Shown here piece after piece: positions 19,925 to 31,419 of a DNA stretch of 64,000 bases. This DNA comes from Nostoc sp. S13. GTDB taxonomy: Bacteria; Cyanobacteriota; Cyanobacteriia; Cyanobacteriales; Nostocaceae. Position 1 is the stretch's first letter. The number at the start of each line of letters is the position of its first letter. Location of the stretch: assembly GCF_029379315.1 (NCBI RefSeq), contig NZ_JAQYWQ010000015.1:1-64000 (forward strand), written 5' to 3'. The notes under the pieces are model-generated. The model did no database searches and had not been told where the DNA came from. It was given only the letters and a program-made list of their open reading frames with translations. The position numbers were made by a program, and so were the translations under genes.

Positions 19925-21397
19925 TTATCGTCCCCCGAGGGTAATAGAATCAACCTTGATGTGGGGTTGTCCAACTGTGGTGTAAATACTGCCACTGACG
20001 GAGCCACAAAAACCGGGTGCAATTTCCAAATCTTGGGAACACATGGAAATTTTATTCATAATTTCCTTGGCTTCACCGATAAGAATTGCTCCTTTTAAAG
20101 GTTTAGTGATTTTGCCATTTTCAATCAAATAAGCTTCATCAACACTAAAGTTAAATTGGCCTGTAGCACCAACACTACCACCACCCATCTTTTTACAGTA
20201 AATACCTTTATCAACAGAGGCAAATAACTCATCAATGCTGTATTCGCCAGAATCAATATAAGTATTACGCATCCGGCTAGCAGCAGCATAGGTATAATTT
20301 TGGCGGCGTCCACTTCCAGTTCTGGGGTGTCCGGTACGTGTAGAACCTGTTCTATCTGCTAAAAAGTTTTTCAGAACGCCTTTTTCAATTAGTAGGGTTC
20401 TTTGAGCTGGCATACCTTCGTCATCCATGTCAATTGTCCCGAAGGCATTTTCAGAGCGCCCTTCATCCCAGGCTGTCAAACTTTCATGGGCAATTTTTTC
20501 GCCTTTTTTGTCAGCAAAGGGAGAGGTATCGCGTTCAATTTGAGTGGTTTCTAGTAGGTGTCCGCAAGCTTCGTGGAAGATGACACCGCCAAAGTGATTG
20601 GCCATAATGATGGGGTAAGTACCCGATTCCACGTAATCTGCGTAGAGCATTTTTCCCGCAGATTCTGCTATTTTCTCAGCAGCTTGTTGAGAATCCCAAG
20701 TTCTCAAGAAGTTGGCATCGCTAGTATTACCCGCGCGATCGCCAATTGAGGTACGATTAGTACCATCAGCAGACAACAGGTTAAACCCTACTGACTGTGT
20801 AAGGCGAATATCGCGGGCAAAAGTACCATCACTGGCGGCGATTAAAACTTCTTGCCAATCCCGGAAATAGGTAGCACGGCGCGATTGAACGTGGCTAGCT
20901 TTTTGCTTCAGGTGGGCAGTACCATCAAGGAGAACTTCTCCCATTTCTCGGATGGAGCTACATACTGGTAGCCAGGCATCTTTACCTCTTTTGGTGGCGT
21001 AATCTCTCAATAATTCCAGGTTGATTTCTGGAATGAAAGCTTTAGGAGTAGGTAGTTGCAATCCCAAGATAGAAAGACCTTTTTCTAAGGCTGCTTTCAA
21101 ACCGGAAAAAGAAAGGTCATTAGTGCTAACGTAGCAGTCAGCTTTACCGCGAAATACTCTGACTCCCGCACCTGTAGATAGACTGGGTGAAATACTTGTG
21201 ATGGCGTCATCTTCTGCAAGACAACTAATATAGTTGCGACGCTCTAAAAATAATTCGATGAAGTCAGCGCCAGCGGCGCGTCCTAGTCCCAGAAGGGTAG
21301 CCAGGGGGGCTTCCCAGGTTTCATCGAAACGCTCTGGTGTGGAGGAATATTGGAGGGTCGGAAGTTGATTTGAGAGAAGTAGCGTACTTGTAAGCAT
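19925..21397 (-). CDS. tldD: TldD family metallopeptidase
   Basis: 490 aa; [10 protein letters not shown] (HExxxH), [38 protein letters not shown] C-domain. Confidence 0.93.
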   Translation of the reverse strand: MLTSTLLLSNQLPTLQYSSTPERFDETWEAPLATLLGLGRAAGADFIELFLERRNYISCLAEDDAITSISPSLSTGAGVRVFRGKADCYVSTNDLSFSGLKAALEKGLSILGLQLPTPKAFIPEINLELLRDYATKRGKDAWLPVCSSIREMGEVLLDGTAHLKQKASHVQSRRATYFRDWQEVLIAASDGTFARDIRLTQSVGFNLLSADGTNRTSIGDRAGNTSDANFLRTWDSQQAAEKIAESAGKMLYADYVESGTYPIIMANHFGGVIFHEACGHLLETTQIERDTSPFADKKGEKIAHESLTAWDEGRSENAFGTIDMDDEGMPAQRTLLIEKGVLKNFLADRTGSTRTGHPRTGSGRRQNYTYAAASRMRNTYIDSGEYSIDELFASVDKGIYCKKMGGGSVGATGQFNFSVDEAYLIENGKITKPLKGAILIGEAKEIMNKISMCSQDLEIAPGFCGSVSGSIYTTVGQPHIKVDSITLGGR

Positions 21398-21772
21398 GGG
21401 TAGCCTCGTCTGCTGGCGTAATTCAGAGATTTGACTGAAAAATCCTGGTGTGTTCAGTCTAACAAATGAGCGAAAGCCAAAGTCGGCAGAAAGGCAGTAG
21501 AGGTTTCCTCACCTGGGAAACTCACTTTCCCCTCTTAAGCGTCAATGAAATATTGTCAGTAACCCCCTTTCCAGAGCGATGCCTACGGCGGTAAACTACG
21601 CACTTCATGTAAATTCGAGATAGAATACAGTTTCATTTTGCGACAATAGGGGTAAAAGTTCCACTGCATTGCTAATACCCGCAGGGACTGTTTTACCTAG
21701 AAAAGGAATATAACAAATGAGTTCGTATGCTTTTTGAGTTAATTATTGGTGAGAGCCTATTCCTTCTCAGGT

Positions 21773-22597
21773 TTATTTACGATTTCCCATTTTTAGGGGA
21801 ATTCTTGATGTTTCTTGCCCATTGAAAGTCTGACCTAAATTGGAAGTTGGCGCTGCCCCTAATAGATTCTTAAACAAGAGCTTTAGTATTCTAGTAATAG
21901 TTTTAATAACTTTCATTTTACTGGCAGTCGGCTTTTGATCGTATCTCAAAACCATTGGAATTTCTACGATTTTTGGTTTGAGTACTTTGGCTTTCAGCAG
22001 TAAATCTATCATGCAAGCAAATCCACTTTCAGTGAATAAACTGTCCCCATAATACATATCCAGTTTAGTGACGAAAGTACGGTTATACAGCCTGTAACCA
22101 CAAGTGTAGTCTCTTACACCTGGTAGAGGGGCTGCAATTCTAAAAAGCCAGCTAGCTCCGTAACTCATCAGCTCTCTAAATTTTGATAAGCCTATGACTT
22201 TAGAGCCTTTTCGATATCTAGATGCGATCGCAATATCATAGCTGCCAGCTATCATAGTGTCATACATCTTGATTAATAGTTCTGGTGGTTGAGTGTTGTC
22301 ACAATCCATAGCAGCTAAAAAATCACCTTCTTTGGAAATTTCTAAGAAAGTCGCGAAACCTGTTTTAATTGCTTCACCTAAACCAGCATTTTTCGGATGT
22401 TGTACTAATTTCAGTAATATACCCAGTGATTGAGATTCATCTAAAGCAGTCTGAGCAGTTTTATCACTACTGCCATCATCAACAAGAATCAGTTCTATCT
22501 CCATATTAGAGATTTGCTGCAATGTCTGAAACCTTTTGAACAAGGGGCGAATTGATTCTTGCTCGTTGTATGCGGGTAAAAGAACAAAAAGACTCAT
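21773..22597 (-). CDS. Glycosyltransferase family 2 (polyprenyl-phosphate sugar transferase-like)
   Basis: 274 aa; LLPAYNEQESIRPLFKRF, LILVDDGSSDKTA, FLAAMDCDNTQPPELL. Confidence 0.88.
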   Translation of the reverse strand: MSLFVLLPAYNEQESIRPLFKRFQTLQQISNMEIELILVDDGSSDKTAQTALDESQSLGILLKLVQHPKNAGLGEAIKTGFATFLEISKEGDFLAAMDCDNTQPPELLIKMYDTMIAGSYDIAIASRYRKGSKVIGLSKFRELMSYGASWLFRIAAPLPGVRDYTCGYRLYNRTFVTKLDMYYGDSLFTESGFACMIDLLLKAKVLKPKIVEIPMVLRYDQKPTASKMKVIKTITRILKLLFKNLLGAAPTSNLGQTFNGQETSRIPLKMGNRK

Positions 22598-22642
22598 AAT
22601 TACCTCGTATGACTTTTAAAATAAAATAATATTTCTCAACTT

Positions 22643-23947
22643 TCAATAATTCAGTAATATTGATTTTTTGAGAAATTCATCGACCTGTCGCACAACTGCG
22701 TTATTATTAACGCTATCATTGACCAACTGTGAGGTATTGACGATGAAAAAATCATCGTTTTCAGTACTCACTTTGGGAACAATATTTGAATAGTCTAAAA
22801 CTTGTAGCGGCTGTACTTTAATAGCTCGATTAATGTGTACTGCCACAATATCATCTGCTTCGAGTTCTGGAAACATCAAACGTATACCCTGGAAAAATAC
22901 TTGGCGCAATTCATCATCTGGTTGTTTTAATAACGGGTCAGTGGAAAGTATATATTTTGGTAGGAATGTCATGTGATATCCTGCCGTTTCTTGCAAAGAA
23001 ACTAAGTTACTCATACCGATAACTCCGGTAAAGGGAATATTTCTATCGGCAATATTTACTACGTAATAAGGAACTATAGCCTTGCGAGTAATAAGTACCA
23101 TGCAGATTACACCCAGGTATTCTACTGTTGCACCAGTGTCTGAAACTTTCACCAGTTCTTTGGCAGCAACCTGTTGCAAAATATTAACCGGGCCAGTAAA
23201 GATGACTTTATCAAAATGTTCCTTTTTACCCTGAGATTCTACCCACATTCCACCCCCTGAATGAGGTGCAATATATTCCACCGCAACACCTGTGCGAATA
23301 TGACCTCCATCTGCATAAATTAATTTTTCTATATGGTCAAAAACAGTTTTGTAACCGCCTGAAACATAACCAAGTTGTTCTTTATTTAATGAAGAATCCC
23401 GCGCTGAAAATAGTCGTTTGATATAAGCCCAGATAAAAACTGCTGATATTCGCTTATAGTTCTCTCCTAATTTGGATAGAAGCAAAGGTTTCCAGAGCTT
23501 TTCGTATGTGTTTTTACCACTAAGTTTCAAAAGCCAATCTTCAACTAAAATCTTCTCTAAGCGCCGCCAATTATTAAGGCGCGAACCATACAGCAGAGTA
23601 ACAGCTAATCTGATTTTACCTATGAGTCCAAACAGAGGAAAGCGCAGAAATTCTATAGTGTTACTAATAGAATAAAATTTTTGATGCTCGTAAAAACCTG
23701 TTAAACTTCGATGCCAACGCAGTTTATCTCCAAGACCAATATCTCTCAAGAAATTTATTAAATGAGTATCAGAAGGTAGGATAACGTGATAAAAGCGATC
23801 CCAGGTAAACAACCCGTAATCATGATAGGTGGTAAGTCCACCAAGCTGCTTATTGCTGTCGAATATAGTTACTATATGTCCTTGATGTGAAAGACGTTGG
23901 GCTAATACTAACCCAGTTATACCCCCGCCAATGATGCCTATATTCAT
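22643..23947 (-). CDS. FAD-dependent oxidoreductase / amine-oxidase fold (UDP-galactopyranose mutase/protoporphyrinogen oxidase-like)
   Basis: 434 aa; MNIGIIGGGITGLVLAQRLSHQGHIVTIFDSNKQLGGLTTY. Confidence 0.85.
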   Translation of the reverse strand: MNIGIIGGGITGLVLAQRLSHQGHIVTIFDSNKQLGGLTTYHDYGLFTWDRFYHVILPSDTHLINFLRDIGLGDKLRWHRSLTGFYEHQKFYSISNTIEFLRFPLFGLIGKIRLAVTLLYGSRLNNWRRLEKILVEDWLLKLSGKNTYEKLWKPLLLSKLGENYKRISAVFIWAYIKRLFSARDSSLNKEQLGYVSGGYKTVFDHIEKLIYADGGHIRTGVAVEYIAPHSGGGMWVESQGKKEHFDKVIFTGPVNILQQVAAKELVKVSDTGATVEYLGVICMVLITRKAIVPYYVVNIADRNIPFTGVIGMSNLVSLQETAGYHMTFLPKYILSTDPLLKQPDDELRQVFFQGIRLMFPELEADDIVAVHINRAIKVQPLQVLDYSNIVPKVSTENDDFFIVNTSQLVNDSVNNNAVVRQVDEFLKKSILLNY

Positions 23948-24039
23948 ATAAATTAGATTCAGATTTTTTCGGGATGTTTGTGAGAACTATATTCAGAAAT
24001 TCTTAATATTAATAACCTAATTTATTGCCTGTTAAGCTA

Positions 24040-24396
24040 TTAATGGACAACAAGAATTACGCCAGTTATAATCACGGAAATTCCTAACCACTGGCTAAAA
24101 ATAACTTCCTCTTTTAAAAGATAGTGAGAAGCAATTGGTATAAGTGCATACATTAATCCTAGAACTGGAAATGCTTGACTCAGAGGAATTGTCCGCAATA
24201 CATAAAGCCACAATATAGTCATAAATGTATAACAGATAAACCAAATCAAAAAATAACGAGAGAATAATAGATTTTTGATAGATGTGCTTTCTCCCTTAGT
24301 AGCGCTAGAAATGTAAAGTCCATACTTGAGTGATACGTTAGCTGTTGTTCCGAGTAAAACTACAAGCATTAAAATTAGCCAAGTAATGATGTTCAT
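24040..24396 (-). CDS. Small EamA/SMR-type four-TM transporter subunit
   Basis: 118 aa; GTTANVSLKYGLY, PLSQAFPVLGLMYALIPIASHYLLKEEVIFSQWLGISVIITGVIL. Confidence 0.8.
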   Translation of the reverse strand: MNIITWLILMLVVLLGTTANVSLKYGLYISSATKGESTSIKNLLFSRYFLIWFICYTFMTILWLYVLRTIPLSQAFPVLGLMYALIPIASHYLLKEEVIFSQWLGISVIITGVILVVH

Positions 24397-24812
24397 TTGT
24401 CAATACTTTTTGGGGAATTTCCTAGAGAAAATATAGATTTTTTAATGGGAATAACCACTAAAATAACACCTAGAAAAATAGTGATTACTCCTACTATTCG
24501 AGTTAGTGTAATCACCTCATTAAAAAAATAGTATGAACCGAAAAGTATACCGACATAATTTAAACTAGTGAGTGGATAAGCAATACTCAATTTTACAGAG
24601 CGCAGAGCCAATATCCAATTTACTACTCCCAAGCAATAAACACTTACAGCTAATGCTAATTGTTGAATAAATACCCAAGTAAATAATCCTTCATTTACAT
24701 TACTCATGGTATTTTTCATCAGCAATTGCCCAGCAATACTAAATAAAATACTGATAAATAAAAGGGTATAAGGAATTATTTGAAACTGGGAAATTTGCAA
24801 TATAAATTTCAT
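24393..24812 (-). CDS. Small EamA/SMR-type four-TM transporter subunit
   Basis: 139 aa; FSIAGQLLMKNTM, VKLSIAYPLTSLNYVGILFGSYYFFNEVITLTRIVGVITIFLGVILV; 4-nt overlap with the next gene. Confidence 0.8.
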   Translation of the reverse strand: MKFILQISQFQIIPYTLLFISILFSIAGQLLMKNTMSNVNEGLFTWVFIQQLALAVSVYCLGVVNWILALRSVKLSIAYPLTSLNYVGILFGSYYFFNEVITLTRIVGVITIFLGVILVVIPIKKSIFSLGNSPKSIDK

Positions 24813-26508
24813 TGTACATTTGCCTCAATCGAGATAGTAGGTATGAACCGGACAGGAAACAACTTGTTGTTTTGAACGTTTCGGATCTCGGTAACACCTT
24901 CTGTGCAATTCGACTTCCACTTCAGTAAATAGACAACGAAATTAGGAAGGCTATGTTGAAGAAACTGATATCAAAATGACCGTTTCAGCTGATGTCCTAG
25001 AGTTAAAAATTAATAGCTGTATTATCTGAGCCTCCGATATTATCAAAGTAGAGTACGCTAATTAGGTTTAGTGGGTTATACCAGAGAAATCAGTTTTCTT
25101 GCTTGGCAATTGGCATAATTAATTTAGGCTTTGTCCAACTGTGAATTACAGAAATCTTCTGTGTCAGCCAGTTATGCATCAAGACTACTTTTGGCGCGAT
25201 CGCAATATTTATGTTATAAACGATACAGATATAGTCAAGGTTGAGAGCTTTGTCAGTCGTAGACATCGCCTACTGAAATTCTCAAGCCATTAAATTAACT
25301 GGATTGATAAATGTTCTTACTTTCCTCCAGAAAAGTTTATTAATTTACTGATATCCCATAGAATCTCTCTAGGCTCACAGACATATCTGTAACCTCGGCT
25401 GGAAACTAAGCCAATTCATAAAAATTTTTACTCACATTCAGTGTGTATACGTGCTCTTTCTGCACATGGGAACACAATAAGTAATAGAAGTCTGCTTGGC
25501 TGCGGAAACCATAGATAAATCAGTCTACAGGAATGTGCTTTACAGGTTTCTAGGGAATTTTGCTGAATGTGCAAACGGAATTTTTGACCACACTAACGGC
25601 TAATGTAAACTAGCTTTGGCTGATCAACTCGGAGTTAATGTTAATTGCATCTGATTTGAGATGTTTTTACATTACTTAGTATTAGGTTGGCTTAACTTGT
25701 TCTGAATTACATGTAATTTTAACTATAGGTTTACTTTAACTTTATTGTTACATGTAATCACCTACTAGAATACCATGAGAAAAGCGGGTTGCAAATTTAT
25801 CGCCACACTTTATCAAAAATTCATTTACTGAAAATATACTGAAACACAAACTTCATCAAATCGAAATTTTCTCTACATGAATTTTTATTTTTAAGGATTT
25901 GTGCATTTATGAAGCACTTTCTGGCTAAGAAACTTGCCGAAGTAGCGATTTAGCCTCAGACTCTAGAAGTGCAAATGTAAAAGTTTGATAAAGCAGAATT
26001 GAAATTTCAACAACAGTGTAAGCACTGGGAAATTGTAGTATAAAAATACATTATTTACAGCACAAGTTATAAATGCAACCGATAGTCTGAATCGTTTTTT
26101 GTTTATCCAAGAAAATTTTCAAATTTACATATTTCAGACAAAACTTGGTTGATAGTTAATTCTGACACTAAGTAAGTCAAAATATTTTATCTCTGAATTC
26201 TGTCATCAAAGTTTATTTGATACTAAAGATTGATTGTAAGTATACTTTTAAAAGTTAGCGTAGGTTTAGAGATACAAAAGCTCAACAATACCTAACCATA
26301 GCGTTCATGGGGTGAAGGAGAAGATCAAGCTTGCCATTATAAGAAAATATTTCATTTCAAAAGCGAGTATCAAGTGGTCAAAATCATACTCATAGACAAG
26401 AATTTCCCATAAAAAACTACCAACTTCCGTGTTTAAAGACATTACTGGGTTAGCTGTCTGATAATTTCCAGCAGTTTCAAGTTGAGAAAAAATTCGTGAT
26501 ACTCGGTA

Positions 26509-26772
26509 TTATTTAATTTCTCTAAGTTGTTTTCTTCTAGCTTCAGTTTGTTTTAACTCATTTTCCTGCAAAAGCCTGTTGGTAATGATCAAGACAATGA
26601 TTAACAATCCAAACTGAATCTGCCAGGGTGCTAATACTAAAGTTAAAATCAAGCTAATAGCTGCAAATACACCTGCAAGATATGCTATTTCATCAGTACT
26701 TTTTTTAAATAAGTAGCCAGTGGCTAAAGCAGTACATAGTGGTATCAAGAAAAACAAAGGCATTTTACTCAC
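26509..26772 (-). CDS. Hypothetical small membrane protein
   Basis: 87 aa; hydrophobic helices then charged C-terminus. Confidence 0.55.
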   Translation of the reverse strand: MSKMPLFFLIPLCTALATGYLFKKSTDEIAYLAGVFAAISLILTLVLAPWQIQFGLLIIVLIITNRLLQENELKQTEARRKQLREIK

Positions 26773-27284
26773 CTCTGAACTAAAGGTTGTAGTGTTTATG
26801 AAACAAACTTTTTGGAATTGGGGTTAATTTTACATCCAATCAGGTTTTAGCCACAACAGTCGATCGAAATAAATATTATAGAAACTCAAGATTATGCAAT
26901 GTTGTATATTACACCAATTTGAATAATTATTGCGACAGGTGAAGCTACCCAAAAGCTTGGCGAATAACTCCTTATTCTGTGGTTGTCGGTGGGTTGTGTT
27001 TATTTCGCCAATTGCACTCTTACAGCAGATTTCAAGGAAGGTGAAGTAGACAACGATTCGTTTCAAAGCCAGGTATAAAGCGTGTTTTAATTCTGTTAGC
27101 ACGGGGCGTAGCCTATTCACCAATTCTGACACCTCGGCGGAGTAATCGCAAGTTCCGCTCCTGAATTCTGCTGTCTGAGCAATCATCTGGTAAATTAGCT
27201 TAAAACTTTGGCCTTGCGCCAGGATAAGGATCTAGCATATTACCTTTAGAAGTAGCTTTTTCATTTTTTCATTTTAGACACCTA

Positions 27285-29444
27285 ATGCTGAACATTCCCC
27301 AACTACTGGCAACTGAAATAAACCTCAAACCCCATCAGGTGCAAAACGCGCTGGAACTTTTGGCGGAGGGTGCAACAATTCCCTTTATTGCACGTTACCG
27401 CAAAGAGCGCACGGATGAGATGAATGAAGTGCAACTACGTGAACTGGCTGATCGATATACTTATTTAACAGAACTGGAAGAACGAAAATCGGTGATTTTA
27501 AGTGCGATCGCTCAACAAGGTAAACTTACAGATGAACTCAAAGCCAAAATCTCATCCTGCTTACAAAAAACCGAACTTGAGGATTTATACTTACCTTATC
27601 GACCAAAGCGTCGCACCCGCGCCACCATCGCCAGAGAAAAAGGACTCGAACCACTGGCGGAGTTCATCAAGTCGCTAAATGTCAAAAATGCTGCAACGGC
27701 TTCCCTGGAGGAAGAAGCGGCTAAGTATATTTCCCAAACCAAGGGAGTAAAAACAGCAGAAGAAGCGCTCAAAGGTGCTGCTGATATTTTGGCGGAAGAA
27801 GTAGCTGAAAAAGCTGAGTTACGGGCTTATATCCGTGACTACCTTTTAGAAGAAGGGGTATTTGTCTCCCGCATCAAAGATGATTATCCCGAAGGTACAA
27901 CCAAATTTGAGATGTACCGTAACTATCAAATTAGGGTAAAAAATATTGCGCCCCACAATATGTTGGCGTTGTGTCGGGGTGAAACTGAGAAAGTATTAAG
28001 CTTTGAAATTGCTTTTGATGAGGATACGGTACTTTACTATCTTGAGTCGCAAGAAATTAAAACCAAAGTTCGGACAATTCGGGATTTTTATCAGTCAATG
28101 CTGAAAGATGCATTCAACCGTTTGATGAAAGTCTCTCTTATGGGAGAAGTAATTTCTGAGAAGAAAGTTTATGCAGACATGGAATCAATTAAGACATTTG
28201 AAACTAATCTGCGGGAGTTACTACTGTCTGCACCAGCAGGAATGAAACCAACGCTGGCCATAGACCCTGGATTTAGAACTGGGTGTAAGGTTGCAGTCCT
28301 CGACCAAACTGGGAAATTTTTGGAATACCAAGCAGTATTTCCCCATCAAGCGGCTGAACAACGACTCAAAGCAGCACAAACTGTCAAAAATCTGATTGAA
28401 AAGTACAAAATTGAGTTAATCGCCATCGGTAACGGTACAGCGTCCCGCGAGACAGAGGAATTTGTCACACAAGTATTGCAAAGTATAGAACGCAAACCAG
28501 TTAAGGTAATGGTGAATGAGTCTGGCGCATCTATATATTCTGCGAGTACTGTGGCGCTGGAAGAATTTCCCGATTTAGATATTACCGTGCGCGGCGCTAT
28601 TAGCATCGGTCGCCGTTTACAAGATCCCTTAGCAGAATTGGTGAAAATTGATCCCAAATCCATTGGTGTAGGACAATATCAGCACGATGTCGATCAGAAG
28701 TTGTTGAAAAAGAAATTGGATGACACTATAGAAAGCTGCGTTAATTACGTCGGCGTAGACTTAAACACCGCCTCCAAAGAACTTTTGACTTCCGTCTCTG
28801 GAATTACGGCAACAGTTGCCAATAATATTGTTGTCTATCGCAACCAGTATGGAGCCTTTAAAAATCGCCGACAACTTTTAAAAGTTCCCAAATTGGGGCC
28901 AAAGGCTTTTGAACAAGCAGCAGGTTTTCTGCGGATTCGCGGCGGTGACAACCCATTAGATAATACAGCAGTGCATCCAGAGAGTTATTCTGTAGTAGAA
29001 GCGATCGCATCTGATCTAAATGTGCCATTAAATCAGGTGACACAAATTGCCGAAAAACTCAAAAAGACCAACCTGAAGAAATACGTTACCGATAGCGTTG
29101 GCGAACCCACACTACGCGACATCCTCAGCGAACTGGAAAAACCAGGTAGAGATCCTCGTGCTGAATTTAAGTATGCCACCTTCAAAGAAGGAATTAAGGA
29201 AATCAGGGATTTAAAGGTGGGAATGGAACTAGAGGGAATCGTGACGAACGTCGCCAACTTCGGCGCCTTCGTTGATATTGGCGTACATCAAGATGGTTTA
29301 GTGCATATATCCCAACTTGCTGATAGATTTGTAGACGATCCCAACAAAGTTGTCAAAGTTGCACAAGTAGTTAAAGTGCAGGTGTTAGAAATCAATGAGA
29401 AACTCAAGCGGATTAGTTTGTCGATGAAAGCAGTTAAACAGTAA
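27285..29444 (+). CDS. tex: Tex-family RNA-binding transcriptional accessory protein
   Basis: 719 aa; FIARYRKERTDEMNEVQLREL, AIDPGFRTGCKVAVLD, S1 domain GMELEGIVTNVANFGAFVDIGVHQDGLVHISQL. Confidence 0.97.
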   Translation: MLNIPQLLATEINLKPHQVQNALELLAEGATIPFIARYRKERTDEMNEVQLRELADRYTYLTELEERKSVILSAIAQQGKLTDELKAKISSCLQKTELEDLYLPYRPKRRTRATIAREKGLEPLAEFIKSLNVKNAATASLEEEAAKYISQTKGVKTAEEALKGAADILAEEVAEKAELRAYIRDYLLEEGVFVSRIKDDYPEGTTKFEMYRNYQIRVKNIAPHNMLALCRGETEKVLSFEIAFDEDTVLYYLESQEIKTKVRTIRDFYQSMLKDAFNRLMKVSLMGEVISEKKVYADMESIKTFETNLRELLLSAPAGMKPTLAIDPGFRTGCKVAVLDQTGKFLEYQAVFPHQAAEQRLKAAQTVKNLIEKYKIELIAIGNGTASRETEEFVTQVLQSIERKPVKVMVNESGASIYSASTVALEEFPDLDITVRGAISIGRRLQDPLAELVKIDPKSIGVGQYQHDVDQKLLKKKLDDTIESCVNYVGVDLNTASKELLTSVSGITATVANNIVVYRNQYGAFKNRRQLLKVPKLGPKAFEQAAGFLRIRGGDNPLDNTAVHPESYSVVEAIASDLNVPLNQVTQIAEKLKKTNLKKYVTDSVGEPTLRDILSELEKPGRDPRAEFKYATFKEGIKEIRDLKVGMELEGIVTNVANFGAFVDIGVHQDGLVHISQLADRFVDDPNKVVKVAQVVKVQVLEINEKLKRISLSMKAVKQ

Positions 29445-29661
29445 ATCTCAGTATAAATACGAAGAATGCATCTAAACAAGCAGACCTAGAGATGTTAAAT
29501 CTGTCTACTGCCACTGGAGAAATAGACCTGAAGTATTTGGATTAATCAGGTTTCTGTATGTGGAGCGAGCCAAGTTATACATATTACCAACCAGGTGAGC
29601 AAAAACGCTTAAAGTAAACGAAGTACGTGAGTGTAGATTAAACTTCGTCATTTATCTCGTA

Positions 29662-29864
29662 TCTCGTTCCCAGTCTCCGACTGGGAATGCCTGATTAGAG
29701 GCTCTGCCTCCAGTCAGAATGTTAGACATCTCCGAAAAAGAATGTAGAGACGCGAAATTTCGTGTCTCTACAAGGGTTCTAGATAACGCATATTTAATTT
29801 CACCAGATGTCTATTGAATCAGATACTCAATGAATGCGTTAAGAGTCTGGGACTGGGAACGAGA
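29662..29864. repeat. Inverted-repeat element TCTCGTTCCCAGTC...GACTGGGAACGAGA, containing a nested MITE
   Basis: Terminal arms complementary; the 91-bp element at 29723-29813 lies inside. Confidence 0.6.
29723..29813. mobile_element. 91-bp TA-flanked MITE, copy 1
   Basis: TAGACATCTCCG...CACCAGATGTCTA; near-identical inverted copy at 57080-57170. Confidence 0.85.
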
Positions 29865-29950
29865 AAAGCCTGATCAAGCTAGGTTTTTAGGACTTGTGTG
29901 TACACCGTAGGCTTGCTCTTAGGGGGTTGGGGGTGGGGTTCAGTACCTAC

Positions 29951-31234
29951 TCAACCGAGAACCGCTATAAGTGGTAACTTTATCTGGAACGTCGAGCCTT
30001 TACCCTCATTGCTCATCACATGAATGTGACCGCCGTGAGCCTGGACAATTTGTTGAACGATCGCTAATCCTAACCCAAATCCGCCGCTTTCTCTGGCACG
30101 TTCTGTGTCAACCCGGTAAAAGCGATCAAAAATGTAAGGTAAATCTGCCTCTGGAATTCCAATTCCAGTATCGATGACCTGAATTACTGCCCGATCTGGG
30201 TGAGGTTCTAAGCGTAACCAAACAGTTCCACCAGATGGAGTGTAATTGCAGGCGTTGTTGAGTAAGTTTTCAACAGCTAGCCGCAGCAAATCGGGGTCAG
30301 CCCACAACTCAATAGGTTGTTCTGGTAAATGGTTGATCAACTTGATCGACGCTTTTGCAGCTTGAGTATTGTAATAAATAGCTAAATTCTCTAGCAAGCT
30401 ATTAAGATTAACCTTTTTGAGAGATTCGGGAGTTAATTGTCCCTGATGTCGAGCCAACAGCAGTAGGTTATTGACCAAGGTACTCATCGACTTGGCGCTA
30501 TCGATGATGTTCTCCACTGAGGGATGGATTTGGGGATAGTCTGCTGCCATTAGTAACCCAACTTGGGCATTGGTCAAAATTGCAGAAAGGGGCGATCGCA
30601 ACTCATGGGAAGCATCTGATGTAAAGCGTTGCAGTTGATTATAGGCTTGCTGAACTGGTTGCATGGCTATGCCACCGAGTACCCAACCTGTAAGCCCAAT
30701 TAATCCCAGCGCTACAGGTACAGCCAGCGTCAACATTAACTGAAATTGTCTGAGATCGTTTTGAGTCTCTGTAAGTGGGATAGCTACTTGAAGATAGCCG
30801 ATCACCGAATTTCCTCCTTGAACAGGTAGCGTGACTTGACGCAGCCAAAGCGCCTCGTTTGTAAGAGGGTCAACGGACTTAATCGTGAGAAACTCAGATG
30901 CTATTTCTAACTGTTCTGGAGGTGGAGTCCCAAAAAACCGCTTAAGTTTACCTTCAGGGTCATACCAGCGAACATAAACCAGTTCAATATCAGCGGGGTG
31001 AGAACCACTACCCAATAAGGGTATATTGCTCAGATCGACTTGTTTTTGTTTTTGATACAGCCGATACTGCGAACTGGCTGCCATTAGCTCTGCTCTTTTA
31101 TAAAGCAGCTGATCTAATGCTTTGAGCTTGTCTTTTACCTCAAGATTATAAATGACTCCAGCAAAGAGAATCAGAATGCACCCCATTGAAAGGGTAAACC
31201 AACGAGCTAAGTTACGACGACTGCGGTTAAACAC
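29951..31234 (-). CDS. rppB: Two-component sensor histidine kinase (RppB-like)
   Basis: 427 aa; [25 protein letters not shown]-box, [14 protein letters not shown]-box, [18 protein letters not shown]. Confidence 0.85.
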   Translation of the reverse strand: MFNRSRRNLARWFTLSMGCILILFAGVIYNLEVKDKLKALDQLLYKRAELMAASSQYRLYQKQKQVDLSNIPLLGSGSHPADIELVYVRWYDPEGKLKRFFGTPPPEQLEIASEFLTIKSVDPLTNEALWLRQVTLPVQGGNSVIGYLQVAIPLTETQNDLRQFQLMLTLAVPVALGLIGLTGWVLGGIAMQPVQQAYNQLQRFTSDASHELRSPLSAILTNAQVGLLMAADYPQIHPSVENIIDSAKSMSTLVNNLLLLARHQGQLTPESLKKVNLNSLLENLAIYYNTQAAKASIKLINHLPEQPIELWADPDLLRLAVENLLNNACNYTPSGGTVWLRLEPHPDRAVIQVIDTGIGIPEADLPYIFDRFYRVDTERARESGGFGLGLAIVQQIVQAHGGHIHVMSNEGKGSTFQIKLPLIAVLG

Positions 31235-31419
31235 AACTCATACTAATTCGTAATTACAAGACTTTTCAAGTAATTGAACTATACTAAGCTGTCGCGCATT
31301 TAATTTGCACAACTAGGGCGGGCAAGATGCCCACCCCACAAGAGATTCATTTTTTTGAGGATGCAAATTAAAAGATTTTTAGCTTACTGCCTACTCTTTG
31401 TCCCAGCCATGATCAAATT

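Noticed and set aside
26830-27186. 118-aa minus-strand ORF
   Set aside because: Cys/His/Trp-rich, no recognisable family, overlaps repeat-like intergenic DNA; unlikely coding.
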